Shown here: one piece after another, positions 1 through 12,995 of the stretch
Numbering within the stretch: position 1 is the first letter of the stretch
Layout of the letters: every line of letters starts with the position of its first letter
DNA from: Pycnopodia helianthoides
Lineage: Eukaryota > Echinodermata > Asteroidea > Forcipulatida > Asteriidae
Direction: 5' to 3'
NCBI GenBank assembly: GCA_032158295.1
Contig: CM063243.1
Coordinates: 1,612,001-1,676,000, forward strand
Length of the DNA stretch: 64,000 nucleotides
The notes under the pieces: generated by a model
Told to the model about the DNA's origin: nothing
Seen by the model: the letters and a program-made list of their open reading frames with translations, nothing else
Database searches by the model: none
Translations under genes and position numbers: made by a program

Positions 1-589
1 CCAAAGATTGCATCACTTAAACAAATTAAGTAAAACCAGCGCTGTAATAAGAAACTTGCATAAAAAAAATTCAATTATTAAGACATGGAGACACGGACAT
101 GGAGACCTAATGAAAGGGAAATATGAAACTGTACACTGCGCAGCAGGAAGAAGACCAAATTAAGGTTTAATGTTTCAATGTGATTAGTTTCCATGCAGCG
201 TTTAGACAAATCTCAGTAACGTTTCATGTAGACATTATTATCAGGTATCCAGAGTTAATATCAAACACTGGCGAAGTAAGTAGAAGGCATACTTGAAATC
301 ACCAAGGGTTTGGAAGATCAAATGTGAGCCTATGATGTCTGCCTTCGGAGATGGTATTCAGTATTGATTTTTAGCTTTATTGGATTGCATAGATGCATGA
401 TGCAAGCGTGCAACCACGTATGCAGGCCCCCCCCCCACAACAACGATCCTCCAGAGGCAAATTAAAGCAAACACATCTCCAAATTCAAACTAAACATGAG
501 TGGATTTCTGTCCACTTTTGTGACAGGAACTCGAGAGATCGTTCAGGTGTCAAAAACACCTGTTGTTAGTAAATTGCTAGGCGGTGGGC
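1..589. other. No gene seen
   Basis: Unremarkable AT-rich sequence with a short C run at 427-436. No exon with family resemblance on either strand. Confidence 0.5.
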
Positions 590-830
590 GACCTCTATAT
601 TTCATCCATGGTCCATTCTTAAACAAACCTCCACAAAGACCTCCTCGGTGTCCGTCTTCTTTATTAAGACATCTCCCTGGACCTCCTTGGTGTAAATTTG
701 ACAGTATTATAACATCTCCCTGGACCTCCTCGGTGTCCATTTTTGGTATTAAGACATCTTAACTGGACCTCCTCAGTGTCCATCTTCAGTTTTAAGTAAT
801 CTCCACAAGACCTCCTCAGTGATTTCTAGT
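590..830. repeat. Degenerate roughly 60-bp minisatellite
   Basis: Four units of GACCTCCTCGGTGTCC followed by an AAGACATCTCCCTG-like block; spacing about 55-62 bp. Confidence 0.75.
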
Positions 831-956
831 TACCGAACAAATTTTTTCTCAAAAGCCACAAGGTCCCTCCTCAACCAAGGTCAGATTTCTTATGAAACTG
901 GCTATTAAGCACACAAATTTGCTGATGCAAAATGGTTGATTTGCAGAATCTGCTTC

Positions 957-1082
957 AGGCCTGATATTTTGATCTTGACAGAAGGCAATTTTTTCCTTAG
1001 AGGGCACCTCTGCGAGGGAAGTAATCAGTGTACAGTATTGAAACATTTCAAAGGAAAGGGCACCAAGGTAATGACCTATGGA
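957..1082. mobile_element. Palindromic short element, partial (GGCCTGATACTTC family)
   Basis: Starts CAGGCCTGATATTTTGATC and contains AGGGCACCTCTGCGAGG and AAAGGGCACCAAGGTAATGAC; the second terminal repeat is missing. Confidence 0.55.
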
Positions 1083-4000
1083 GCGTTTCAAAAGTTTACA
1101 ACGTTTTAGTTTCAGCATTTTTATAATTATCTTTTTCGATCAGAATCTGGAGAAAAATTCTCAATTTGTGACTTGAAAATCTCAAATTGGTTCCTGGGGT
1201 GAACGATGCACCTTTTCATGGCTGAATGGCAGAGAAGTTTTAGGTTTTGCCAGAGCAGATCCCAAATATTCAAAAACAAAACAGCACGATTTGTCTAAGG
1301 GTTTGTCTTTTGTTCACTCAATTCAAAAAAATCATAAAATAGGTACAATTGAAACATATTACAACCGAAAAGTGTACACCAACTATTCCTGCAATCTGCT
1401 CATGAAAACTACCCACAACAAAAATCTCCTGCAGTGTCTTTCTCATCCATTAGTTTGTTCCATCCAATTCATTACCTAAATCGTACATCCCTTGCCCAGA
1501 AGCGGACTTGAAGTGTACAATTACTTGAGGGGGGTCATCGAGGGTAAGACTGAGAAATAAACGGACAAACAAACAAGAACGCTGCTGCTGTTATTTTTCA
1601 TCTGACTGATCTAGACTCCGGACCACGATTGCGGTTGACAAACTCCAGCATGGAAGAGTGAATTGAGATTGGTTTGAGGCTAGGATAACGGTAAGACGGA
1701 AGGTGATAGGGTGACTGATTCGGATAATGCAGGATCTACCACCTCCATCAAACGACTACAATCAATCCTAAAAAGTCACAGAGAAGTCAACCCTAAGGTG
1801 TGTTGTTCTTTCTCCAAAGCTGAAAATGGAAAAACTTCAACGGATTCTATCCTCCTATGAATGGATTACTGTATTCTTTATTCTGACAACAATCAAAGGC
1901 AGCCAGAAACAAAAATTCCTAGCTTGGATTCCATGAAGCGAAGCTTAGGAATGTAAAAAGGAATTTCAATGGGTCAGTGAAATGAGTCCATAGTATGATT
2001 GGCTCACTGTAATCCCTTGTCTGTATAGGAGTACGGTGAAGCCATACACTCACGACCAATACCCTGCTGCCACCATCTTGTTCATGGTCCTTGAATCCAG
2101 TAACAGTGACGAATGCTAGTATTCATTGTGCAAAAAGGAACCAGACTATTTCTCCTTCCAGCCTCAGTTTGGTTACATTGATTTACATGGGAGACAATCA
2201 AGATGGCCACATCATAGACTGCTGTGCCATATTCAGAGTTGAAATCGTAGTTTGATGTACCATTCTGCACTTTCTGTGCATGCTACCTGCAATGTTAGAA
2301 CTAATGAAACTGCATCATGCCTATTTTGTTTTTTAATTTGCCACCAAATAGCAGATATGGTGAAGCATTTGCAATGGCTACAAATATGTAAATCCTAAAC
2401 ATCAGTTGTTTTGTTTGACCTAGTATAGCTTATGAAAAGACCATTATCTAAATTTCTTTTGATTTGCCACAGGAAAAGTGTATGAAATGATTACATAATA
2501 CATCAACCCTAAATATCATTTTATTTTGTTTGACCTAACACAGTTTATAAAAAGACCTCATAAATTATTGGCTTTAGTAAATGGTAGCTTGGCCATTATA
2601 GGCTCATAATTAGGGGTCTCACAATTCAAAAACTTCAAAAACCTGTCTGGAATTAATAATGATAAGCGCTTTCAGACGCCCATAGATTAAGTGCTACATA
2701 AAAACTAGTTATTGTTATTCTTATACTTTGAAATTGTAAAATTTACGTGATGGGTATGAAGGTTTGTATGATTGACGTCTATAGTTGTCCAGCATGACAA
2801 GTCCACCTGAATAGACGTTTTTTTCCAAATAATATCAGCACAACCTTGATCCACAAAATCTGACTGGGTCCATCATGAGTCCAAGTTACCATTATAATAA
2901 AGCAAGGAAGTAGTGGGTCCAAGTCAAGCCATTCATGTCCTGACATGGACATTAAACAAAAGCTATCACCCCTTTGAAATACGTCATTCAGTTGTTACGG
3001 GCGGTTACGGCACCCAGGAGTCCAGTGTCAGACAACTGCTATTATAACCACTCATGCAAATCACTCCCAATTGTGACTTTGAGATAAAAGGAAACCGATG
3101 GTTGGTTTGAACCGTGAGGTCTGGGTGGGCCTGCGGCGTGAGAAAAACAAACAGTGTTTGTTTAACACAATCCACTGGGCACACTACGAGGAGGATGGCA
3201 GACTTATGGTGCCACTTTCAAAAAGTCAGCCTCCGTTGATTTCACTCTCCGTACTTTCTCTGGATCTTGCTCTATGTATTTCTGTGCTTCACCTCACATT
3301 TTTGACAGTTGACGGGGGATACCGTACGGTCCACCGCTCAATTTTCTTTTAACAAGTGGTTTACATTTTGGCGACCGGACTTGTGTGATGTGCCAAAGGC
3401 GGAAGGAAACGTGTGAAACTGTCAACTAAGAATTGGGCGGTTGGTCTCCCAATCAACAATCCGATCTTGAATGATATCTTAATCAGTAGAGTGCACTTAA
3501 CAATCGTCCACTGAGCACCTATACCTCAATTCATAGGCTTCCCTCACATAGTGCCACTTAGGTGTTTCAAATGGGAAACATTGTCAATAAGCTCACTTTG
3601 GAAGAGCTTTTCTTCCATGTGGGTCCGTCCGGGTCATTCAAACTGTCACTGCAGATGGCCAACAACCTGGGTTTACAGTGAGGATAAAGGGAGTTTAACT
3701 TGCCACGAAAAGCCTTCCCTTCACCTCAAATACAAACTTCAAGGGGGTGGTGTTACACATGATGACGATTATAACTGTCCTAATCTTTGCTCAACTTCAA
3801 CCCAGAGAATAAATAATGTACTTTTGATAATCCTGTTGGCAAGGTCATGGGTTTCGCTTGTTTCGAAAGGACAAAAGGGTTGATTGCTTTATGGTTCCTA
3901 ACGACACGGATCTTTCCCCCCACAAAAAAAAAAACCAAGCCAGTCTTTCATGGCTCCGCGGCAAGGTTGCAAGTTTGGCATTGTTTGTAATAATCGTCTG

Positions 4001-6094
4001 ATCAAGTTAACGCAAATCATCTCTGACTAATCGTAAACAACATTCCGACGGAATTATTTTCACAAACATGACATCATCATAATGACATCATCGATTAATA
4101 TTACTAAAAATCCTAATTGATTTACACCGCTATCATAGTACGAAAAATCAAGCAGAAGAATTATCTCGTCAAGTGTAACAATTCTGCAAAATGAAAGCCC
4201 CCATGGAATTAAGCTCAGCTAAATGAGCACAGGTGTCATAATTGATACAAAGACTAATAAAACAAAGGCAAACAGGTGTGTATGGGGCAGGCAGTACAAT
4301 GTGCCACATTTATGGCGCGGCTGTACTTCGTTACATTCCTCCTCGCAGTAACATCAAGACATAATATTGCCCCACTGAACTCAGATTTCAGAATAAATCT
4401 CTTCTTAGAATCTAAACAAAGAGGGCAATGACATTAATATAATCTGACCGAGGAACCGATTGTTCAAGGCCGCGTCTGTATTGATGACCTCGGCAGTGGC
4501 TACGGCTGGATCACTGACAAAATCTTTCAACATTGCCGCTGCAGCCAATGGCCATAGCCATAGCCGAAGTCGCTTGATTCACACTCCACCTTAAGTCTAA
4601 ACATATGTTTAACCCACAACCATAAGTGACTGTCAATATTTTAAGTTGCAGAAGTAATACATGATAATGTTTTTCAAAACAATTGACTAAAAGTTGGTGT
4701 GCACACACTTTATGAGTATCCCATTGCTATCCACAGTATACCCCGAAATGACTCAACCATCCCTAGCGCTTTATTCAGTTGTCTTGCCTCCCATTACAAT
4801 GTATCTAGTTGACTCAAGTTACAATGTTTTATACAAAAGTTGTACAAGTTTTAAAGCTTTATAGTGCCTTATAATTACATACACATATATGTAGGGAAAA
4901 AAAGCAATTAGAAAGGGAGAAGACCAGAGTGCAAGACATCTTATTCTTAGCAGCAGATAAAAGTTGAAATGAAACTGGGCTGGACTCATCTGCTTGCAGA
5001 ACAGATTGACACTTGGAGTACAAAAATAACAAACTGGGCACCACACTTGAGGGAAAATGGAATAGGGGACGCCAGTGAACTAGGTGGAGAGATGAGCTGC
5101 AACAGTACAGGGACAAGTAATTGGGTACAATCTAGCTAGAACTAGAGACATTTTGGCAACATCATGCCGAGACCATCATCCTACTGTGGAGGAAGGCGAA
5201 ATGACTACGGCTATTAAAAACACATAAAAAGATATCTAGGGTTACTGCAGTGAATGAATGCAATCAACTCTGGACTTTTGTCATTCTACAGGTCAACCCA
5301 CTGCAGAGGTCTATCATTGAAGTGTCTCGAGGTAGCAATTCATGCCCACTACCCTCAATGAACCAAATCTGTAAGAAAGGACCTCTTTTGTTGAATGATC
5401 CCAGCAAGGGGTCTCAGTGAACTCTGCATAAAGTACACCTTGATTGTAAGTAACCAGCCATTAATATCCAGTATGGCTGTCTGGTTACCATCTGACTGTA
5501 ATTACAGACGATGGTGATGAATGGCTGTATGTAGATCACGCTCCTCATTCTAACAGCATCTTTAAATCAGTGTCATTCAAGTTCAAGCATCACGGTGAGT
5601 TAGCACGGATGATATTTGACGAGTGTGAAAATTCCTGAAAAATGGCTTGCTGGCCTGGTTTCTCCCTTATTCTAGACCTGGGAACCTCCCAGATGTTACA
5701 ATTCAGGAGATTTACAGATTCTGTGCATCACTAGTATGACCACAGTACAAGGTTTGAACAAAATTAAGACTATTTCTTTTTCCCTTTGGTGACTGCTTTT
5801 GCTTCTTTCAAGAAAATTGGAAGGCTCGAGCAGATCTTGAGAAATCAACCTGAAAAATCCTGAGAAATCTTATGCCCGGTTGGGTTGAGAGACAAGGATG
5901 ACCCTAAGAACTGGAACTCAAGGATGACCCTAAGAACTGGAACTCAAGTATGAAGATGAGGCTTGATGGATGGTTATGACATTTGACAGTGGGGGAAAAG
6001 GGGCATGGGATTTCTTAGACTGGGTTTGAACACATGGAATCTGCCTTAACCTCGAAAAAGACCTAAATCTGACCAAATGATCTCCAAAATGACA
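1083..6094. other. No gene seen; scattered repeat remnants
   Basis: Apart from the arm at 2070-2235 there is a family L SINE tail at 2630-2720 (CAAAACTTC, AACTAGTTATT). Stop-free stretches such as 3551-3883 (+) show no recognisable domain or splice context. Confidence 0.5.
2070..2235. mobile_element. Single arm of the 17.4-kb foldback family
   Basis: Shares GGAACCAGACTATTTCTCCT, CAGCCTCAG, TTACATTGATTTACATGGGA and CACCATCTTGTTCATG with the right arm at 17577-17737. Confidence 0.6.
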
Positions 6095-6445
6095 TATCAG
6101 TACCAATCCTTCAGAGAAATATTTCCATCTGAAAGCTCACTGATTGTAAAGTTTAAACCACTACCAAACCTCCAAAAAATATTTCCGTCTGAAAGCTCAC
6201 TGATTATAAAGTTTATACCAGTACCAATCCTCCAGAGAAATATTTCCATCTGAAAGCTCACTGATTATAAAGTTTATACCAGTACCAATCCTCCAGAGAA
6301 ATATTTCCATATGAAAGCTCACTGATTCTAAAGTTTATACCAGTACCAATCCTCCAGAGAAATCTTTCCGCGTCTGAAAGCTCACTGATTATCAAATCCA
6401 TACCGGTCCCAATCCTCCAGAGAAATATTTCCATCTGAAATATTA
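6095..6445. repeat. About 63-bp minisatellite, 6 units
   Basis: Unit ACCAGTACCAATCCTCCAGA, GAAATATTTCCATCTGAAAG, CTCACTGATTATAAAGTTTA. It is open on the minus strand over 65 codons, which reflects the repeat and not a gene. Confidence 0.9.
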
Positions 6446-7879
6446 TCACAGTCAAGGAAATGCCTTTTGAAGACCCTCACAAATCACCATAGCTTATTTC
6501 AAGTTCGCAATCAAAATAAGTCAATGTAAAGCTTGCATACAACCCCAAACAAAACAAATCCCCTGACCACTAAATTTTATTGAAATCTAGAGGATGAGAA
6601 TGAATCTGATATTAAACAAAAACAAAAACACACCACAGATCAGACATTATAAACGAAAGGAATATTTCCGTTTTTTTTTACACAATTGATTAGAGAATTC
6701 AAAATAGAAATGACAACATTTGTATGACCTGATAGTGATAACACATTTCACACGATATCACCTCCCCTCCAAAGTCAATTTGAGAGAGCAGAATGTCGAA
6801 CAATAAAAAATAGGTTGACAAATCGATGCCATGGGCGACATTTGTTACGACCTACACACAAAATGACAAAGTACGAGATATCGGCTTTCAAATGAAATGT
6901 TTGTTGTCTTTGTAATAAATAAACAAATAAATAAATACCACCGACTCCTACTTTAAACGTGTACTCGGTATTCCAACATGCAATGATGCAGTCACAATAA
7001 AAACAGCAAAACTACCTTATAGCCAGAGGGCTATTTCCTAACCTAGAAAGTGTCGTAATTCTTCACACGGATTAGCCAAAAAAAAAAAAACAGAAATAGA
7101 ACTTGGTCAAATCCCCCTCGGGACCTGGGCATTATGTTCTACCGTCCACACAACACCCCCCTGCAGTCCACACAACAACCCCCCTGCATTCAACACTGAC
7201 GACACATCGCCTTGAGTTTGGAACTTGCATCAAGTTGTCCCCTCCCACCGCGAGCGACAAATGTTCGGCGATTGTGATGTGAAGATTAAATCCAATGTTC
7301 TTAATGAGGTTGGGCAGTTTCCTTTCATCCCGTGTACAGAATTGGGGCCAATAACATGGAGTGATAGAGTTGTACGACATAGTTGTGATGGTAAAGATAG
7401 AGTTTGTTTGTGCCGAGTATACAGTGTTACTCCATCAAGTCCATTTTGAATCTCTAGGGTTACTCCTGTTACAGCCGAGATGCCACGGCTCTGGCTTATT
7501 ACATTACATCATGGGCTTCTGGGATCCAGCATATGAAATGCTGCGCAATAACTTAACAACTTCATAGCAGTTTGGGAAATATCAATTCTACTTTCTCGAC
7601 AGCATATGGGGTGTCTGGACAAAGATAAACTTGAAATGAGAAAGTGAACAATTAAACAATTATGGATGCAACATCGGGAGAACCAAATTCTCGTCATAAA
7701 TGGCCTGGAATTAAACTAGGGCCACCGGGCCATGGCTTCTGATGCATTGGCCGTGGTGCCCATTCAAAATATTCCCATGGACTTTAAGATGTTCTAATGC
7801 AAGTGCCCGTTGCAAAATATGGCATTGACCTCTTGTGACATGAGACTCCAGACTTGTAATAACCACATTAATCAAGTGC
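6446..7879. other. No gene seen
   Basis: AT-rich; a short CCACACAACA/CCCCCCTGCA double repeat near 7150-7190. Overlapping short open stretches at 7130-7570 on both strands are not supported by composition or similarity. Confidence 0.45.
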
Positions 7880-9300
7880 ATCAAACTCATGTTCTGGTGG
7901 CAAAGTCATCAGAGTGTGATTTCGAATCCCGGTCATGACACTTGGTGTCCCTGAGCAAGACCTTTAACTATAATTGCTTCCCGTCACCCAGGAGTAAATG
8001 GGTACCTGAGAGGGTAGAGATTGTTGATGTGAACGCTAAGCAACCTGTGCATCCATTTGGCTGCCGGTGCTGCTGAGAAAGACCTTTAACTACAATTGCT
8101 TCCCGTCACCCAGGAGTAAATGGGTACCTGAGAGGGTAGAGATTGTTGATGTGAACGCTAAGCAACCTGTGCATCCATTTGGCTGCCGGTGCTCCTGAGA
8201 AAGACCTTTAACTACAATTGCTTCCCGTCACCCAGGAGTAAATGGGTACCTGAGAGGGTAGAGATTGTTGATGTGAACGCTAAGCAACCTGTGCATCCAT
8301 TTGGCTGTCGGTGCTCCTGAGAAAGACCTTTAACTATAATTGCTTCCCGTCACCCAGGAGTAAATGGGTACCTGAGAGGGTAGAGATTGTTGATGTGAAC
8401 GCTAAGCAACCTGTGCATCCATTTGGCTGCCGGTGCTCCTGAGAAAGACCTTTAACTACAATTGCTTCCCGTCACCCAGGAGTAAATGGGTACCTGAGAG
8501 GGTAGAGATTGTTGATGTGAACGCTAAGCAACCTGTGCATCCATTTGGCTGCCGGTGCTCCTGAGAAAGACCTTTAACTACAATTGCTTCCCGTCACCCA
8601 GGAGTAAATGGGTACCTGAGAGGGTAGAGATTGTTGATGTGAACGCTAAGCAACCTGTGCATCCATTTGGCTGCCGGTGCTCCTGAGAAAGACCTTTAAC
8701 TACAATTGCTTCCCGTCACCCAGGAGTAAATGGGTACCTGAGAGGGTAGAGATTGTTGATGTGAACGCTAAGCAACCTGTGCATCCATTTGGCTGCGGTG
8801 CTCCTGAGAAAGACCTTTAACTACAATTGCTTCCCGTCACCAGGAGTAAATGGGTACCTGAGAGGGTAGAGATTGTTGATGTGAACGCTAAGCAACCTGT
8901 GCATCCATTTGGCTGCCGGTGCTCCTGAGAAAGACCTTTAACTACAATTGCTTCCCGTCACCCAGGAGTAAATGGGTACCTGAGAGGGTAGAGATTGTTG
9001 ATGTGAACGCTAAGCAACTGTGCATCCATTTGGCTGCCCGGTGCTCCTGAGAAAGACCTTTAACTACAATTGCTTCCCGATCACCCAGGAGTAAATGGGT
9101 ACCTGAGAGGTAGAGATTGTTGATGTGAACGCTAAGCAACCTGTGCATCCATTGGCTGCCGGTGCTGCATACTCGTTAGGAGTTGAGACAGTTTTCAGGA
9201 ATGCTTAAGACCCAATAACCAGGGGCAATAAAAGTGTAAGGCACTTTTATACAAAGTTTAAAGCACCTAATAAATGCGGTTATTATATTATTAATAATAT
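7880..9300 (+). mobile_element. tRNA-Leu-like SINE (family L) with internal 122-bp expansion
   Basis: Starts with the SINE B-box region (TTTCGAATCCCGGTCATGAC, 7920-7940) and body GAGCAAGACCTTTAACTA. After ten body repeats it resumes with the typical tail (GACCCAATAACCAGGGGCAA, then an A/T-rich end near 9300). Confidence 0.8.
7950..9172. repeat. 122-bp tandem array, about 10 units
   Basis: The unit runs CTGAGAAAGACCTTTAACTA ... CATCCATTTGGCTGCCGGTG with a spacing of 122 bp. Units are near-identical, differing by single bases (for example single-base losses near 8795, 8840, 9018 and 9110), which indicates recent amplification. Confidence 0.95.
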
Positions 9301-9435
9301 GAAGACAAAAAAAATCTGAAAGGGGCACTGTCATCGGATCACAGCCAGTCTGTGGCCACACATTAAATTCTGAACTCTCACCCAGTTACTGCACCTGCGT
9401 GTGCAATAATAATGGCTTAAATATCCCTCTAAATA

Positions 9436-9466
9436 CAAAGATAGATAGATAGATAGATAGATGGAG
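9436..9466. repeat. (GATA)n microsatellite
   Basis: About six GATA units ending GATGGAGAGAT. Confidence 0.9.
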
Positions 9467-11063
9467 AGATAAAAACGCTATTATCTAACACAAGTGAATT
9501 TTATAATGGCCCCGTACAAATGCTACAGACAAAAGTGATAAAATAAAAACAGAAATCTCATTATCAGATCTCAACGTATCAAGTTACGATAGTCTTTCAG
9601 CTCACCAGATTTCTGATGTCTGTGGTCCCAGTGACTCAACCCTCGTTTGTATAAATCAAAGCAAACATTCTCAACAGTCCAGTCTTGCTATACTTTGTGG
9701 AGGCAACAGAGGCAATTTCCCCTTGGCCATTGCCTTGACATCGCCCTTGCCCAGAAGAAATTTAAATTTCCCTCATATAGAGCTTGAACAAAGTGCCGTC
9801 GCACGAACAAAGTATCATGCCTCACAATCTAAAGCAGATTCTCGAGTGCAGTGAAATAGAATGAAAGCATTATAGCTTGGAGTCTGTAGTGTTATCTTAA
9901 ACGTTTTCTCGAATCACTCTCTGGCATTAAAACTTACCATTATTGAATTTGCCTCCAAAAGCATGATCAAAAATCCATTATGAAAACAGATTGAATGTCT
10001 TATTATTGATAAGACGTTCGTTTTTGAATCCAGAGTTCTTTCAGGCCAGGGTAAAGGGCTTAGAGTCGGTAATGTAACACCCCCAATGATCCTGACATAC
10101 AGCACCCAGTTCCTGTAACTCAGTATGTTCAGTCAACGTCAACTACGTCTCAACTTTACTCTGTATTGCATTGCTCCAGGAGGAAGTCTCATCACGTTTT
10201 AGATTGACTTGTCAATATTCTAGACATCTCAAGTCATGCATCAATGGATGTAACTTAAAGAAATCTTAGTTCTCAGTATCAGGACAACTAGTTCTGGGCA
10301 AACTCAAAGGAAGAACCATCACTTTTAAATTGACACAACGGTTTTTTTGGGGGGGGGAAGTGGAAGTGTGAGACACTGTTGGAAAAATATCTCTCAAGCT
10401 GCTGAAGTGTTCCTTTTACATGCAGTGGAATTGATCAACTTCAAGTCGACTATAAAAAAATTGCCTCGAGTGACAATGTCTAAGAACATCAGCAAGCTTG
10501 ATGCTGAAATTAACATGGAGTGAAATGCCATTACTCACAGTTGCCTATTTTGTGTAGTCTTCATCATGCTGTTTATTAACCTATACTTTACCGAGTGTCA
10601 CCTTTGAGTGCACTTTCTTCATTTTGTTAGCAATCCATAGGACAAAGTTATGAATGAATTTGGAAAGGTTATTAAAGAGAGGGTTTACAATGGTTTCCTC
10701 TCTTCCGATATGCCCACTAAATTAGATGGAAGTAACATTAAAGGATGACGTAATTGATGTTACAAGTACATTGGGGACAAAGAAGATTGTTGTGATTTTC
10801 ACCCTATTCACACTGATGTGTGATAACCACTGTATAGAACCCTCGCTATTGCCACCATCACTAGGTAAATCAGACAATGAGAAGTCTTCCTTTGACGTCA
10901 GCGAGGGCGCTGTTTGAGCTTGTGACTGTCACATACAAGGGTTCTTTACTCTTAGTGCTTTCCATTTTAGAGCAAAGCAGAAAGCATTACATATCACAGA
11001 ATGATGCAATGGTAAAAATCAAATTAATCTAAAAGAATGAGACTTGTGGTAAACTGCTCCTGT
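9467..11063. other. No gene seen
   Basis: Single-copy-looking sequence except a GGGGCAAT-type fragment near 9705 and the TGACGTCA octamer at 10893. Confidence 0.45.
10893..10900. promoter_or_regulatory. Consensus cAMP response element octamer
   Basis: A perfect TGACGTCA palindrome. No adjacent gene start is recognised, so function is unsupported beyond the match. Confidence 0.2.
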
Positions 11064-11430
11064 TATGTCCTGGTTGAGTGGTCAAGAACACTGGACGCAA
11101 GCTCTGGTGTTTCTGATCAGCAGAGTGTGGGTTCGAGTCCCGGTCTTGACACTTGTGTCCTTAAACAAGACACTAAACTATTAATGCTTTGTCCTTCGGA
11201 TGGACAGAGCCCTTGGGTTGTGTAATGCACATAAAAGAAGTGCACTTATCGCTATAAGAGAAGGGGTTTGTCCTGGTGTTTCTGGCAGTGGCTGCTGAAT
11301 GCACAACATCACCTTGTAAACCCTCAAAGGGTGCTACATAAAGGGGTGCCATATTCCCCAAAATCTGTCTTAAAAATAACAATAAGCACTTTATAAAGCA
11401 AGTAGATAAAAACTAGTTATTATTTTGATT
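11064..11430 (+). mobile_element. tRNA-Leu-like SINE (family L)
   Basis: Head with TGGTTGAGTGGTCAAG (A box-like), a variable-arm-sized segment, then GGTTCGAGTCCCGGTC (B box), followed by the ACACTTGTGTCCTT body, ACCCTCAAAGGGTGCTACAT and an AACTAGTTATTATT tail. Confidence 0.85.
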
Positions 11431-11840
11431 ACAATCATATTATCTGAACAACCATGACGGTTTTGAAATTCATTTTCAAAAACCTCTCTCTTATGAGTAA
11501 TTTCAATCCTTCAGCTCTTTCACCTGAGCCTAGGCAGCTGCATGCAGCATTGATCACTCCATAGTGCATCATGAGCCGCCCATATTGCAGTTCATTATTG
11601 ACAAACAAAACAAAGGATTTAATTGCATTGCTCTTTATGAATTCTTGATATCCGAGATGTCTCAAGGCAATCTCCACCGCCGAAGACAATATCTGATGTA
11701 ATCTAAGACATTAACGATCAAGCGTCTTGTTCTATGACATTAATATTGATGTTATGCATTTAACCCCTTGGCTCCTTGGGTTGCATAAGTTCTTATCATC
11801 CCAAAGATGAACTTGCTTGACTACAGCGGCAATGTTGGGT

Positions 11841-12216
11841 GACTGAATATTCATGTTACTCCTTCAGGATCGCTGGCAACCAGACGCCTGATTGGCTGAT
11901 GATATTAAGATATTCATGAGAACTCTCATGCTCCTCATTCTTTGATCACATTATCTTGATCATGATGATTTTGTCAAAGAATAAAACACCACCGTTTGTT
12001 GATTGTACAAATCAAGATGTGGGTTACTGAATATTCATGACACTCCTTCAGGATCACTGGACATCCTGACGCCCGATTGGCTGATGATATTAAGATATTC
12101 ATGAGACCTTTCGGGCTCTCATTCTTCAATCACATTATCACGATCATGATGGTTTTTTTTATTGAATAAAACATCACTGTAGGTTGACTGCACAAACCAA
12201 GATGTGGGTGACTGAT
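11841..12216. repeat. 184-bp tandem duplication
   Basis: Two diverged units offset by 184 bp. Both keep CTGAATATTCATG, GATTGGCTGATGATATTAAG, ATATTCATGAGA, CACATTATC.TGATCATGATG, GAATAAAAC and CAAG ATGTGGGT. Confidence 0.82.
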
Positions 12217-12629
12217 AATGGCTTGAGGCAACCGGATGGCATGTATGCATTGACATCATTTCAAAATAAGATATAATTTAGTATTGACAGTCCAAAACAA
12301 GTTCATGCTCCAAAACTCACTGCTGATTTCATTACCGAGTTCAACCTAAATAATTGGGTTACTCTGTTGAAATCAAGTCGTTCAAAACAGATTTGACAAA
12401 AAATTGTCAAATATTGTGCATTTGATGCAGCTTCAAATGTTAACAATCTTACAGTAAACTTTATAACCCGATAGTCACTACATTCAATACATCCAATGAG
12501 AGAAGCTGCTTTTAGTTACACACAAAAAAAATATATAATTTGAATATTTCATCCTGTATTGTCAAAGACGCAGTTTTAATCATGGTTACTATAGTAGTAG
12601 TACTAGTAGTAAGACATTTTAGTTAATAT

Positions 12630-12995
12630 CAAGCAGAGGTCACAGGTACAAGTCCCGTTCTAGTCAATTTCTTCTCTGTTCAACCCCAAGTTATTTACAA
12701 AGTTACCCAGTCAGTTTCCCCTTGTGGTTTATTACTTGATATTTGAAATAAAAAGTCACATCTCCTTAAGGTGATCCCTCTGCTGCCGCTTCCCAGGTTG
12801 TATCGTAAACTTGGGTGGGATCCCTGGCTATATGGCAGTTACAGGCTGAATGACTTTTGACTGGCAACCCCCGAACAAAGAAATTGATAAATATAGGGCG
12901 ACCGCCAACATAGGGAGAGATAGCTCAGTTGGTAGAGCTAATCATGAGGTCGCAGGTTCAAGTCCCACTCTAGTAAATTTTTCTTCGTTCAACCC
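12630..12995 (+). mobile_element. Dimeric tRNA-derived SINE (family B)
   Basis: Two tRNA 3' ends (caagtcccgttctag at 12646 and caagtcccactctag at 12960) lie about 320 bp apart with the SINE body between them. The second has a clear A box TAGCTCAGTTGGTAGAGC. This is the same dimer layout as at 42447. Confidence 0.78.

Noticed and set aside
8942..9148. Minus-strand frame with repeats of LLSVHINNLY
   Set aside because: Lies in the 122-bp SINE-derived array, and the frame exists only where units have lost bases.
7950..9172. Possible CRISPR-like array
   Set aside because: The unit is a continuous 122-bp tandem repeat without unique spacers, in an animal genome.
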